The notes under the pieces were generated by a model, which was not told the origin of the DNA, did no database searches, and worked only from the letters and a program-made list of their open reading frames with translations. From Nitrosovibrio sp. Nv4 (GTDB lineage Bacteria; Pseudomonadota; Gammaproteobacteria; Burkholderiales; Nitrosomonadaceae), in assembly GCF_900215485.1 (NCBI RefSeq), contig NZ_OCMZ01000001.1, positions 1,674,001 through 1,738,000 on the forward strand: DNA of 64,000 nt. Reading direction: 5' to 3'. The first letter of the stretch is position 1. The number at the start of each line of letters is the position of its first letter. This document shows, piece by piece, positions 48,082 to 55,798 of this stretch. The translations under genes were made by a program, and so were the position numbers.

Positions 48082-48849
48082 ATGCGCTTTGCCTGTTTAG
48101 GTAGCGGTTCACAGGGTAACGGTCTTGTCGTCGAGGTGGCGGATACCCGATTACTACTGGATTGTGGATTTACGCTCAAGGAAACCATTATTCGTCTCTC
48201 CCGGCTCGGCCTAGAGCCCGGCATGATCGACGCAATCGTGGTGACTCACGAGCATAGCGATCATATCTGCGGGGTAGCGCGGTTCGCGCGCAAATTCGGT
48301 ACTCCGGTATGGTTGACCCACGGTACGTTGCGCAGCGTGGAGAAGAAGTTTGATCTGTTACCCATGCTTAACATTATAGGGGGGTACCAGCGATTTTCCA
48401 TTGGAGATATCGAGATCGAGCCTTATCCGGTTCCGCATGATGCCCAGGAACCGGCACAATTTGTATTCGGTGATGGCGCGTTGCGACTGGGCGTATTGAC
48501 CGATACCGGTTGTTCGACACCCCACATCGAATCGATCCTGAGTCACTGCCACGCACTTGTGCTGGAATGCAATCATGATGCGCAGATGCTCGCGAACAGC
48601 AATTATCCCCACAGCCTCAAGCAACGTGTTGGAGGGCGTTTTGGTCACCTTGAGAACTCTGCCTCAGCGAATCTTCTAGCAAGTCTCGATTGCAGCCGTC
48701 TTCAGCACGTAATTGCCGCTCATCTGAGCCAGAAAAACAATACTCCACTGCTTGCTCAGACTATGTTGAGCCGTGCGTTAAACTGTGGAATAGACTGGAT
48801 CGGTGTTGCCGACCAGAGTGATGGTTTCGGCTGGCGTCAGCTGATCTGA
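48082..48849 (+). CDS. MBL-fold metallo-hydrolase (YycJ/WalJ-like)
   Basis: This 255-aa protein has the metallo-beta-lactamase motif THEHSDHICGVARF and the further ligands FGDGALRLGVLTDTG and LECNHDAQML. The start RFACLGSGSQGNGLVVEVAD is typical of the YycJ/WalJ group, whose members are predicted 5' exonucleases or general metal hydrolases. ATG 48082 matches the family start; the frame is open upstream into the inverted-repeat element, which is not part of the gene. The 3' end is closed by a strong bidirectional terminator. Confidence 0.85.
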   Translation: MRFACLGSGSQGNGLVVEVADTRLLLDCGFTLKETIIRLSRLGLEPGMIDAIVVTHEHSDHICGVARFARKFGTPVWLTHGTLRSVEKKFDLLPMLNIIGGYQRFSIGDIEIEPYPVPHDAQEPAQFVFGDGALRLGVLTDTGCSTPHIESILSHCHALVLECNHDAQMLANSNYPHSLKQRVGGRFGHLENSASANLLASLDCSRLQHVIAAHLSQKNNTPLLAQTMLSRALNCGIDWIGVADQSDGFGWRQLI

Positions 48850-48862
48850 TTCGCACCGGCAC

Positions 48863-48892
48863 AAAAAAGCCGCCCTGCGGGGCGGCTTTTTT
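48863..48892. terminator. Bidirectional intrinsic terminator
   Basis: GCCGCCC (48869-48875), loop TGCG and GGGCGGC (48880-48886) form a 7-bp GC stem. A run of A precedes it and a run of T follows it. It can stop both the MBL-fold gene (+) and the first small lipoprotein gene (-), which end on its two sides. Confidence 0.9.
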
Positions 48893-48974
48893 GGCATTCC
48901 GGGATTATTTTCAGCCCCTTCCCCGCTGAAATCCGGGGCTGTTACTGAAATTCGGTTTGAGAACGTCCGTCTTA

Positions 48975-49157
48975 TTATTCTTTGGCCTCAGCGGGGGCAG
49001 TCTCATCTGATGGGGCAGCAGGCTTATCCGAGGCACCGGATGGCGAAGTAATTTTTGCGAAGTTCCCTTTTTCCTGTTCGGGAAGCGCCTGGTTCGGCTT
49101 ACCACAGGCAGTCACCGTTATGGCAGCCAAGATAGCAGCGAGGAGCGTGCGTTTCAT
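48975..49157 (-). CDS. Small lipoprotein 1
   Basis: This 60-aa protein has a lipoprotein signal peptide: MKRTLLAAILAAITVTACGK, with the lipobox VTAC and mature Cys followed by Gly. The remainder is short, Pro/Ala/Glu/Lys-rich and probably unfolded. AGGTAA precedes the ATG at a good distance. It is one of four tandem genes with the same signal pattern; after the Cys it shares P.QALPE with the next gene. I recognise no family, and its function is unknown. Confidence 0.7.
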   Translation of the reverse strand: MKRTLLAAILAAITVTACGKPNQALPEQEKGNFAKITSPSGASDKPAAPSDETAPAEAKE

Positions 49158-49286
49158 TATCTATTACCTCTAAGTTATTTGTAACAAAGCGTTAATTATA
49201 TAATGAAACGCCCGCGTCGTTCAACTGCAAGCTTGAGAATGAGGTTGATGCCGAAGTTATTGCATTCTTTAAAGCCTTTAAAGCAA

Positions 49287-49318
49287 TAAAAAAAGCCATC
49301 CCTGAGGATGGCTTTTTT
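49287..49318. terminator. Intrinsic terminator after small lipoprotein 2
   Basis: GCCATCC (49295-49301), loop CTGA and GGATGGC (49306-49312) form a perfect 7-bp stem. It is flanked by an A-run on the left and a T-run on the right, so it should work on the - strand as well as the + strand. It lies 20 nt downstream of the second lipoprotein gene. Confidence 0.88.
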
Positions 49319-49337
49319 GCCACGTACTATTTTTTTA

Positions 49338-49649
49338 TTAATGACCTGCGGGGATGGCGCTTTGTCCCGGCGGGAGGGGATTGCCATTGCCATCAAGCGC
49401 GTGTCCAGGAAGAACAGCTTGCCCGGAGTATTCATCTTCCTCTGCAGCCGGTGCGGCGGAAACCTTATCGTCCGGAGCCTTAGTGGCTGGTGCTTCTGCA
49501 CCGGCGGGACCACGTTCTTGATCCAAGGTTGTACCTTCTTCGGTTCTGGTTCCGTAAGTCGTCGAATTCTCGGGCAGTGCTTGTTTTGGTCTGTCGCATG
49601 CCGTGAGGGCAAGTGCCATCAAAGCGGCGGCAAGGAGTGAAAGTTTCAT
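49338..49649 (-). CDS. Small lipoprotein 2
   Basis: This 103-aa protein starts MKLSLLAAALMALALTACDR, with lipobox LTAC and Asp at position +2. In E. coli, Asp+2 keeps lipoproteins in the inner membrane; whether that rule holds here is not known. The mature part is Ala/Pro/Glu/Gly-rich without a recognisable domain. AAGGAC precedes the ATG. It shares the signal sequence and the P.QALPE motif with its neighbour. Function unknown. Confidence 0.72.
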   Translation of the reverse strand: MKLSLLAAALMALALTACDRPKQALPENSTTYGTRTEEGTTLDQERGPAGAEAPATKAPDDKVSAAPAAEEDEYSGQAVLPGHALDGNGNPLPPGQSAIPAGH

Positions 49650-49817
49650 TATAGGGGCGTCCTTAAATAAAATGGAAATAGGTTGTGACGGGTCATATTA
49701 TATAGCAAAAATAACCCTGACCAATCGAAATTTGCGAAACTTGTCGTTGAGTTCGGCAATTTATCGGGTTTAATCGGTCAATAAAAAAGAGCAATAAAAA
49801 CTAGCTATCGCTGTCAA

Positions 49818-50030
49818 TTACGTACCGGGTGCTTCTTTCTTGACTCCAGCACTGCCTGCATCCTGAGTACCTGCCGCCTCATCGCCAGGTTTATCAAGAT
49901 CGTCAAAATTTGGTGCCGATTCACGTTCAACCGAAGCAGAGGGGGGCGGCTTGTCCATAGGATGTTTTTTGTATTCACAAGCGGTCAGCGTCAATGCCAT
50001 CACGGCAACAGCAAGGAGAGAGTATTTCAT
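49818..50030 (-). CDS. Small lipoprotein 3
   Basis: This 70-aa protein starts MKYSLLAVAVMALTLTACEY, with lipobox LTAC and Glu at +2. The mature 52 residues are charged and contain KKHPMDKPPPSASVERESAP. AGGAT precedes the ATG. I see no clear hairpin after its stop, unlike its neighbours. No domain is recognisable. Function unknown. Confidence 0.7.
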   Translation of the reverse strand: MKYSLLAVAVMALTLTACEYKKHPMDKPPPSASVERESAPNFDDLDKPGDEAAGTQDAGSAGVKKEAPGT

Positions 50031-50132
50031 TATTTAGCCATCCTATCGTTTCAGAGAAGTTCCATAGTGTAACAAAAGCGTTTGTGTCATTCAAATCGAG
50101 GATACGTTGAACGACTTCCTCCGGAAAGATCC

Positions 50133-50166
50133 GAAAAAAAAGCCGCCCCGAAGGACGGCGTTTTTT
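50133..50166 (-). terminator. Intrinsic terminator after small lipoprotein 4
   Basis: Read on the - strand, GCCGTCC, loop TTCG and GGGCGGC form a stem with a very stable UUCG tetraloop (one G-U pair), flanked by an A-run and a T-run. It lies just downstream of the fourth lipoprotein gene. Confidence 0.88.
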
Positions 50167-50184
50167 AAAGCATGCTTGTTGACA

Positions 50185-50418
50185 TTAGTACTTGGGTTCT
50201 TCTTTCGGCGGTTCATTTTTCTTTGCCTCCGTCCCAGCAGCTTCAGATTCTTTCTGTGCTGCTTCAATATCTGCATCACTAAGCTGTCCTTCACGTTTTT
50301 CCCAGAGGCTGGGAGGGTATTGCCCCGGTTTCCCTTCACCAGGTTTTTTCTCTCTCATTTGGTCACACGCGGTTAATGATAGTGTTATCAGGGCGGCAGC
50401 GAGGAGCGAGTACTTCAT
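50185..50418 (-). CDS. Small lipoprotein 4
   Basis: This 77-aa protein starts MKYSLLAAALITLSLTACDQ, with lipobox LTAC and Asp at +2. The mature part is strongly charged (EKREGQLSDADIEAAQKESE) and probably helical, ending in a Lys/Pro/Glu tail. GGAG precedes the ATG at 8-9 nt. It is the first of the array in transcription order. Function unknown. Confidence 0.72.
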   Translation of the reverse strand: MKYSLLAAALITLSLTACDQMREKKPGEGKPGQYPPSLWEKREGQLSDADIEAAQKESEAAGTEAKKNEPPKEEPKY

Positions 50419-50774
50419 TTTTTTAATCTCCTTTATAGATTTATAACGAACAACAAGTAATTATCAAACATTTCGGCCATTCAAATTTTGAGAGACCACC
50501 TATTCTATATAGCCACTATCTTAATAGCAGAATTAATAAATGTTGTCTAGTCGTTGTATCCCGGAGCCGAAATTAATAACAGTAATTCTCCTGAAACCGG
50601 CCGCTGTCAACTCATTCAGAACCGCGGCTAAACATTTGTCGCTACGAATTGTGTCTCTGGAAATAGGCCTCTATGAAAATTTAAAGACCCTGGCAAAAAC
50701 CATCCGGACTTCTCACCCTGTAACTGAGAAAAGCAGAATTGACGAAATCTGCTGCAGGTATCACTCCCATACGT
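50419..50774. other. Gap between the lipoprotein array and roxA
   Basis: This 356-bp stretch should hold the promoter of the fourth lipoprotein gene (A/T-rich, 50420-50540) and the end of roxA. I see no gene or clear hairpin. Confidence 0.4.
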
Positions 50775-51890
50775 TCATATTTCAACATAACCATAAAGAT
50801 ACCATTGATAAAGAAGGGCAAGAGACTCGTCATCGAGATCTTCTGCAGTTGGCAACGCAAGGCAATCAGCTAATTTTCCCAATAATCGGCGTGCCTGGAA
50901 GCCAACCGTATAGGCGTCGCCATTCAGAAAAATACTTTTTCCGCTGCATAGCATCCTGCTTTTAAGATCCAGTTGTAGTTTTCCGTCTCTAACCTGATAT
51001 ACGAACGCTTGTTGCGTCATGGGTTGTGATGGCGGTGTAAAAAAAACATGAGGTTTAGGTTCGGTGAGATAGATTCCCAGAAAACATTCTATATCAGCAC
51101 AACTCCATTTGATTTTATCAAGCGCGGCGCCCACCTGGCGCAACATGTCCGGACTAATGCGACCAGGGCGGGATTGAAAGCTGATGTCGGGGTCGTGATA
51201 CATGCCTTCAATCACGCTATTGTCTTGCAGATAAATGAGAAACTGAGTAGCGAGCTCCTGATATGCAGGAGCCCGAAAGCCAATGGAATAGGTCATGCAG
51301 CGATCTGCCGCCACACCGTTGTGTGCGTAGCCCGGCGGTAGATACAGCATATCGCCCGGTTCCAACATCCATTCCTGCTCCGGCCTGAAATCACACAAGA
51401 TTTTTAATGGTTCATCCTTGATCAGGGTCTTATCCTGCTGGGCTGATATCTGCCAATACCTGCTCCCCATACCCTGCAGTAAAAACACATCGTATGAATC
51501 GAAATGGGGCCCTACCCCTCCCTCCTCGGGCGCATAGCTCACCATTAGATCATCGAGCCGAGCATGCGGGATAAAATTGAATTTCAGCAGCAATTCGCGG
51601 GCTTCGGGCAGAAAGTGGTTGACATCCTGTACCAGCAGTGTCCAGTTTTTCTTTGGCAGACGCGAAAAAATGCGAGATGTGAAAGGACCATGTCTGACCT
51701 CCCATTTTCCATTCTTTTGCGTAATCAGCCGCGATTGCGCATCGTCGCGGCAGGCGAGACCGATAAGGTCCGTGGGAGTCAGAAGCCCCTGAAATCCCGG
51801 TAGGGCTCCACGTATGAGCAGAGGCTTTTTCTGCCAGTAATCTCGGAGAAAATTCCTGGGGGAAATATTCCCCAGCAGCTTGGTTTTCAT
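50775..51890 (-). CDS. roxA: Cupin/JmjC ribosomal protein oxygenase, RoxA (YcfD) type
   Basis: This 371-aa Fe(II)/2-oxoglutarate oxygenase resembles YcfD, which hydroxylates an arginine of ribosomal protein L16 in E. coli. The start PRNFLRDYWQKKPLLIRGAL is typical. The iron site is GPHFDSYDVFLLQGMGSRYW (His and Asp), with the second histidine in MLYLPPGYAHNGVAAD. The C-terminal winged-helix dimer region (about 230-371) includes the final LYQWYLYGYVEI. ATG 51890 has GGA 8 nt upstream; a TTG seven codons earlier is less likely. The substrate is inferred from the family. Confidence 0.92.
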   Translation of the reverse strand: MKTKLLGNISPRNFLRDYWQKKPLLIRGALPGFQGLLTPTDLIGLACRDDAQSRLITQKNGKWEVRHGPFTSRIFSRLPKKNWTLLVQDVNHFLPEARELLLKFNFIPHARLDDLMVSYAPEEGGVGPHFDSYDVFLLQGMGSRYWQISAQQDKTLIKDEPLKILCDFRPEQEWMLEPGDMLYLPPGYAHNGVAADRCMTYSIGFRAPAYQELATQFLIYLQDNSVIEGMYHDPDISFQSRPGRISPDMLRQVGAALDKIKWSCADIECFLGIYLTEPKPHVFFTPPSQPMTQQAFVYQVRDGKLQLDLKSRMLCSGKSIFLNGDAYTVGFQARRLLGKLADCLALPTAEDLDDESLALLYQWYLYGYVEI

Positions 51891-52190
51891 AGCAGATTCC
51901 AGGCGCTGCAAGCGCTATCGTTAAAACCGGCCTTGCCTGCCAAATCAACGTGCCAGATTGGAAAGCTCAAGCGCAAGATCAGGCGCAGATCAGCCGTTCA
52001 GCTTATCTGCCTCGCATGAACATCTTGTCGAGATCCGTGAGGCTGATTTCGAACCACTTAACATGTTGTGATTTTACAATCACTTAACAATTTCAGGTGG
52101 TGCAGGGGTTGACAGTGATGTATCAGTAACACTATGATGCGATTCGCACAATATTGATTCTCGAAAAACACGACTCAGGAGCGACTTGAA
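51891..52190. other. Left prophage boundary region
   Basis: This 300-bp gap lies between roxA and the integrase, so it should contain attL. No tRNA gene is present to mark it. It holds the imperfect inverted repeat TTGTGATTTTACAATCACTTAACAA-like sequence at about 52065-52090 (GTGATTttacAATCAC core), possibly an operator. AGGAG lies about 13 nt before the integrase start. Confidence 0.45.
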
Positions 52191-53339
52191 ATGAAACTCA
52201 CGAACACTGCAATCGACGCATTGGATGCCGGAAAAACCATACGAGACGACGCGGTAAAAGGGCTGCATGTTATCAACAAGAACGGCAGCAAGGGCTTTTA
52301 TATGTACTACCGGACAAAGCTCGGCGACGAGCGGCGGCCAAAGCTCGGCGTGTATGGGATTATAACACTCGCGCAGGCGCGGGATATGGGCCGTGACATC
52401 TTGGCGGAAGTAGCCTTGGGCAACGACCCTAAAGCGGCGAGGGACCGTGAGAAGGGTGAGCCCACCATGGACGCCCTGTTTGATTACTGCATGAAAGAAG
52501 TGTGGAACAAAGGGCGCGCTTGGGACAAACAGATAGGGTGGGCTTACAATGCCCATGTTCGATCACGCCTGGGCAAAATGCGTGTGCGGGCGGTGGGCTA
52601 CCAAGACGTGTTAAACCTTCGCAACACAATGAAGAAGTCACCATACGCGGCGAATCGGATCGTCACCTTCATATCCAAAATGTTGAGCACGGCCGAGCGC
52701 TTGGGCTGGCGCGCTGCCGGGTCCAACCCGTGTACCCTGGTTGAGAGATTCCCCGAGCGAAAGAGACGCCGCTACGCAACGCCAGCGGAACTTGTCGCAA
52801 TATCCAGGCTGCTTGATGCAGAATCCGAAAGAAACCTGCGGTCGGTCGCGTTCATATATTTGATCATGTTCTCAGGCGCTCGGCCTTCCGAGATCGCAAA
52901 AGCGTTGCCGTCGCAGATCGAGCGCATAGAGAAGGATGGGTCTGTCCACGGTATCCTGCGGCTGCACGGTAAAACATCGGACAGCACAGGCCACGACAGG
53001 GTGGTGTTCCTGCCCCCGCAGGCCATGCGCGTGATAGACAAGCTACCTAAGAACCTCGGAACCATCACAGGCCTTGCGGCGGCGCCTACGGCGTTGTGGG
53101 CTCGGATACGTAAGGCTGCGGGTTGCGAAGATTTGTGGGCGCGGGACCTGCGGCGCACATTCGCCACCGTTGGATTTTCAGCGGGGGAGAATGCGGGCAT
53201 GGTTGGGGAGTTGCTTGGGCACCAGTCCGCGCAGACCACGAAGATATACGCGAAGCTGATGGAGGATCCCGCTATGGCTTCCAGTGCCCGGATCGCTGAC
53301 CGGATGGAGAAGCTGCTTACTTCTTCACAGCCTCAATAA
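52191..53339 (+). CDS. int: Tyrosine-recombinase integrase (P4-type)
   Basis: This 382-aa site-specific recombinase has the N-terminal DUF4102-like arm domain (about 1-85, with KGFYMYYRTKLGDERRPKLG), a core-binding domain (about 90-185) and a catalytic domain (about 195-370). The catalytic residues are Arg231 (SGARPSEIAK), Lys261 (HGKTSDSTG), Arg321, His344 (LLGHQSAQTT) and Tyr353. The first histidine of the HxxR box is an arginine (WARDLRR), an uncommon but known change. It reads towards the lysis genes; its 3' end overlaps Rz1 by 23 bp. Confidence 0.94.
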   Translation: MKLTNTAIDALDAGKTIRDDAVKGLHVINKNGSKGFYMYYRTKLGDERRPKLGVYGIITLAQARDMGRDILAEVALGNDPKAARDREKGEPTMDALFDYCMKEVWNKGRAWDKQIGWAYNAHVRSRLGKMRVRAVGYQDVLNLRNTMKKSPYAANRIVTFISKMLSTAERLGWRAAGSNPCTLVERFPERKRRRYATPAELVAISRLLDAESERNLRSVAFIYLIMFSGARPSEIAKALPSQIERIEKDGSVHGILRLHGKTSDSTGHDRVVFLPPQAMRVIDKLPKNLGTITGLAAAPTALWARIRKAAGCEDLWARDLRRTFATVGFSAGENAGMVGELLGHQSAQTTKIYAKLMEDPAMASSARIADRMEKLLTSSQPQ

Positions 53340-53601
53340 GAGCCGCCTTCCCCATGGCGCAGTTGTTGTACAGTTCGCCGACCTCAACGAACTTCCTTAC
53401 AATGGCTGCGCCAGTTTTATTTTCCAGTGGCGTCAGGGGCGGGCAGGGGCTTAACAGGTTCGCCGGTATGTAGTTTGCCCGCGATGGCTTCGTTGATGAG
53501 GCGCAACCCGTCATCGTCAACACACTCACGCAGATACACAGCGCGCTCAACAAGCCGCGGGATTCTTTTTTCAATGGTTTTGTAAACGATTTTGCTTTCA
53601 C
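53317..53601 (-). CDS. Rz1-like o-spanin lipoprotein
   Basis: This 94-aa outer-membrane spanin has a signal ending in the lipobox LTMTGCASS, followed by a proline-containing mature part (LLSPCPPLTPLENKTG). It starts inside the Rz frame in another reading frame and runs about 100 nt past the Rz stop, the classic overlapped Rz/Rz1 design. Its long N-terminal stretch before the hydrophobic core (KAKSFTKPLKKESRGLL) is unusual, and a start slightly downstream is possible. Its 3' end overlaps the integrase gene on the opposite strand. Confidence 0.85.
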   Translation of the reverse strand: MKAKSFTKPLKKESRGLLSALCICVSVLTMTGCASSTKPSRANYIPANLLSPCPPLTPLENKTGAAIVRKFVEVGELYNNCAMGKAALIEAVKK

Positions 53602-53791
53602 CTTTAGATACCTCCAACGCTGCCGATAATTGGTTCATGCCCAGGACGGCCGTTTCAAAATCCTCAAGCGCCACCCGGTCATCCTTCGCCGCTCTTGCCT
53701 CGTAGTGGTCCGATGTAACTTTCCAACTGGCCGCAGCGCCAGCCCCGAATATCAGGGCCGCGACCAGTCCATACCACGCTAAAAGTGGCAT
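53417..53791 (-). CDS. Rz-like i-spanin
   Basis: This 124-aa protein has one N-terminal helix (about 5-22) and a periplasmic coiled-coil region (about 25-80). The family motif is RECVDDDGLRLINEA near the C-terminus. With Rz1 it fuses the inner and outer membranes in the last step of host lysis. It starts 11 nt after the metallophosphoesterase gene ends. Confidence 0.88.
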   Translation of the reverse strand: MPLLAWYGLVAALIFGAGAAASWKVTSDHYEARAAKDDRVALEDFETAVLGMNQLSAALEVSKGESKIVYKTIEKRIPRLVERAVYLRECVDDDGLRLINEAIAGKLHTGEPVKPLPAPDATGK

Positions 53792-53802
53792 ACGCCAATC
53801 TC

Positions 53803-54759
53803 CTATACTGTGAATGCAACGCCACGGAAAAAGACAAGACCCGCTTCCTCGTCGATCACTTCCAACAACTCGGGCGGCATGAGCTTGCCTTTGTGAAACG
53901 TCAACACCGCAAAGCCCGATCGGTGATTGGCCGGGCTGTCTTCAGCGTAGGTGAACTGCGGCCCGAACGGGTGGGCCAGCGTTCCAGTGTCCACCGCGTA
54001 TCTCGTCCCGTTGTAATCAGTGTATGGCCGGACTTGCAGCGCGTGCAGGTGGCCCGTGACTACGGACGTGCCAGACTTCAACACGTTGTTGTAAGCGGCG
54101 TGGATACCGTTGTGCCACCGATGCTTAACCATCGTGTGGCCGTTGACCATGAGCGACATGCCAAACTTCCACCTGGGGAAATGGTCCTTCAGGTTAAAGC
54201 CTGGCACGCCCTCGAATTCCGGGACCATGGCTGATAGCTTCGTGTTGAATCGCTGATCGTGGTTGCCCCAATTCCAATGTAGCGCGCCGTTACCCATCGC
54301 TTTCTCTATCTCGGCGAGCCTGTCCTGTACAGCTTCGAGTTCCTGCTTAACCGATGGCCGGGCTTCCCACATGATGCGCCCATGCCTTCCGGCCGTAGGC
54401 CCGTCGAATGCATCGCCATTGGTGATGTACATGTTGGGCTTCATGCCTTTGATCGCGGACACGGCGGCCCGGTGCGCTGTCGAAACAAGCCCCGGCCAAT
54501 AGTGCTTGTCAGATCCCACGATGATTACGCCGTTCTCCATTTCCACCTGGACCCGCACGCTATCCGCGGGCATGGTTATTTTCATGTCGGGACTCTGCGG
54601 CTTGTCACTGCCGAGCTTTATCTTGCGTTTGTTTTCTATGCGGCGACGGCGGGCGTGCAGATTTCGCTCGCTCACGTCCAGGACTTTCGCCATCTCGGAA
54701 ATGGAAGGGTGTTTATGCCAGAGTGCTATAAATTCTTCTTCAGAACAGGCAGCGCGCAT
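53803..54759 (-). CDS. Phage metallophosphoesterase with N-terminal HTH
   Basis: This 318-aa protein has a calcineurin-like phosphoesterase core. The metal ligands are visible: Asp84 and His86 (VGSDKHYW), Asp116 (TNGDAFDG), Asn166-His167 (NWGNHD), then VNGHTMV and VTGHLHAL. Residues about 13-37 look like an HTH (HPSISEMAKVLDVSERNLHA), followed by a basic stretch RRRRIENKRKIK that could bind nucleic acid. Relatives occur in many phages with unknown substrate. Its place between the endolysin and the spanins is unusual. Nuclease, phosphatase and cyclic-nucleotide roles are all possible. Confidence 0.8.
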   Translation of the reverse strand: MRAACSEEEFIALWHKHPSISEMAKVLDVSERNLHARRRRIENKRKIKLGSDKPQSPDMKITMPADSVRVQVEMENGVIIVGSDKHYWPGLVSTAHRAAVSAIKGMKPNMYITNGDAFDGPTAGRHGRIMWEARPSVKQELEAVQDRLAEIEKAMGNGALHWNWGNHDQRFNTKLSAMVPEFEGVPGFNLKDHFPRWKFGMSLMVNGHTMVKHRWHNGIHAAYNNVLKSGTSVVTGHLHALQVRPYTDYNGTRYAVDTGTLAHPFGPQFTYAEDSPANHRSGFAVLTFHKGKLMPPELLEVIDEEAGLVFFRGVAFTV

Positions 54760-54819
54760 AGGGTTAGGTACCAGCGGGGTAAAAATAATCGATTGTAGGG
54801 GCTTACAATCGCTCGGTTT

Positions 54820-55140
54820 TTAGGCAATTTCTACGATCTTGGGCGGCTTACCTTCTTTGAATCTGCGCCACCGCCCAACGTACCCGAGAGATTCCATATA
54901 GGCATTAAACCGCTTCATTTCCTCGCCGAACGGACCGCGCAGGAATTTCTCAAGCAGCTTGAATTCGTATGTGCCATCGGCATAAAGCTCGACCGCCAAT
55001 GTGTAGAGCGTCGGGCCGGGGATATTATTTGCGTCTCGATGGACGCGGATATAACCCACTCGGCTGGTGGGTTCGGCCCATTGAAGCGTTAGCTCCGCAT
55101 CGCGGAAGGCGAACTCGATGGGCTTCAGGACTTCTTGCAT
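54820..55140 (-). CDS. Conserved-looking phage protein of unknown function (106 aa)
   Basis: This protein has no signal peptide or helix. It contains LTLQWAEPTSRVGYIRVHRD, then LAVELYADGTYEFKLLEKFL, so it looks like a small mixed alpha/beta domain. It overlaps the endolysin gene by 16 nt and is probably translated with it. I recognise no family. Confidence 0.6.
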   Translation of the reverse strand: MQEVLKPIEFAFRDAELTLQWAEPTSRVGYIRVHRDANNIPGPTLYTLAVELYADGTYEFKLLEKFLRGPFGEEMKRFNAYMESLGYVGRWRRFKEGKPPKIVEIA

Positions 55141-55622
55141 GACTCACTTGCAGCTTTGCGCCGAACGACCAGCCCGTAGCAATCGTTCGCACGGACCCGG
55201 CAACTCTTGCCTTTGACCGTCTCACGCCACCCGATGAATGAATCACAGGCTGCGGCGTAATCTTCTTCGGTTTTGGCTGCGTTGAACTTCGGGGCGATCT
55301 CCCGGCATATCGCACCAGCGCCAGCGTTGTACGACTCCTTTACCAGCGTGTCGTATTCCGATTGCGACAACTGCCCGGTGAGGCATTTCTTGAGGGGTCC
55401 TTCGTAATCCGTCTTGATCTCGGATATGAACCGGCGCAGAGCTTTTGGCGGGGTGGTTGTGTCGCCCATCCTGACGCCTTTCGTGCTGCCGAATCCCAGA
55501 GTGGGAACGTCGCCAGGGACGGGGATGATGGCCTCGCTGGTGTAGTACTCATCCAACGCCAGCCCAACGGCGCCGGCCGCTGAAAACGCCAGGACTGCTA
55601 CGGCTGCGCGGAACTTAGTCAT
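55125..55622 (-). CDS. SAR-type phage endolysin (GH24 lysozyme-like)
   Basis: This 165-aa muramidase has an N-terminal weakly hydrophobic, Ala/Gly-rich segment (AAVAVLAFSAAGAVGLAL). Such a segment suggests a signal-arrest-release endolysin that is exported by Sec and released from the membrane at lysis time. The active-site region DEYYTSEAIIPVPGDVPTLG resembles the GH24 Glu-Asp-Thr cleft, and QLSQSEYDTLVKESYNAGAG matches the family's second motif. Several cysteines could form disulfides after release. It overlaps the holin by 8 nt. Confidence 0.85.
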   Translation of the reverse strand: MTKFRAAVAVLAFSAAGAVGLALDEYYTSEAIIPVPGDVPTLGFGSTKGVRMGDTTTPPKALRRFISEIKTDYEGPLKKCLTGQLSQSEYDTLVKESYNAGAGAICREIAPKFNAAKTEEDYAAACDSFIGWRETVKGKSCRVRANDCYGLVVRRKAASESCKKS

Positions 55623-55791
55623 CGCCTTTGAACTTGTCCCAAAACTTCTTGAACATCCACGCCACCTGCAACACCGTATATATCGCCGTGCCCCAAAGTA
55701 TTATGCTCGGCAACAACGCCTGTACTTTCTCGAAAAGGGCGACGACCCAAAGGACGGCCAGTTTTACAGATGGGTGGACGTTGTCGTTCAT
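55615..55791 (-). CDS. Probable holin (58 aa)
   Basis: The protein has one clear hydrophobic helix (about 27-48: LLPSIILWGTAIYTVLQVAWMF) and a charged C-terminal tail (KKFWDKFKGDD), as in small class II/III holins. It starts at the ATG 55791; a longer upstream frame exists but overlaps the tail-spike gene. It lies just before the endolysin, the expected place for a holin or pinholin. The assignment is mainly by size, topology and context. Confidence 0.65.
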   Translation of the reverse strand: MNDNVHPSVKLAVLWVVALFEKVQALLPSIILWGTAIYTVLQVAWMFKKFWDKFKGDD

Positions 55792-55798
55792 GACTGAA

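Noticed and set aside
49287-50166. The repeated hairpins of the lipoprotein array as a CRISPR-like array
   Set aside because: The hairpins differ in sequence, are unevenly spaced and each matches an intrinsic terminator.
50540-50965. 141-codon + strand frame overlapping the 3' end of roxA
   Set aside because: Half of it is antisense to roxA and the rest has no coding character.
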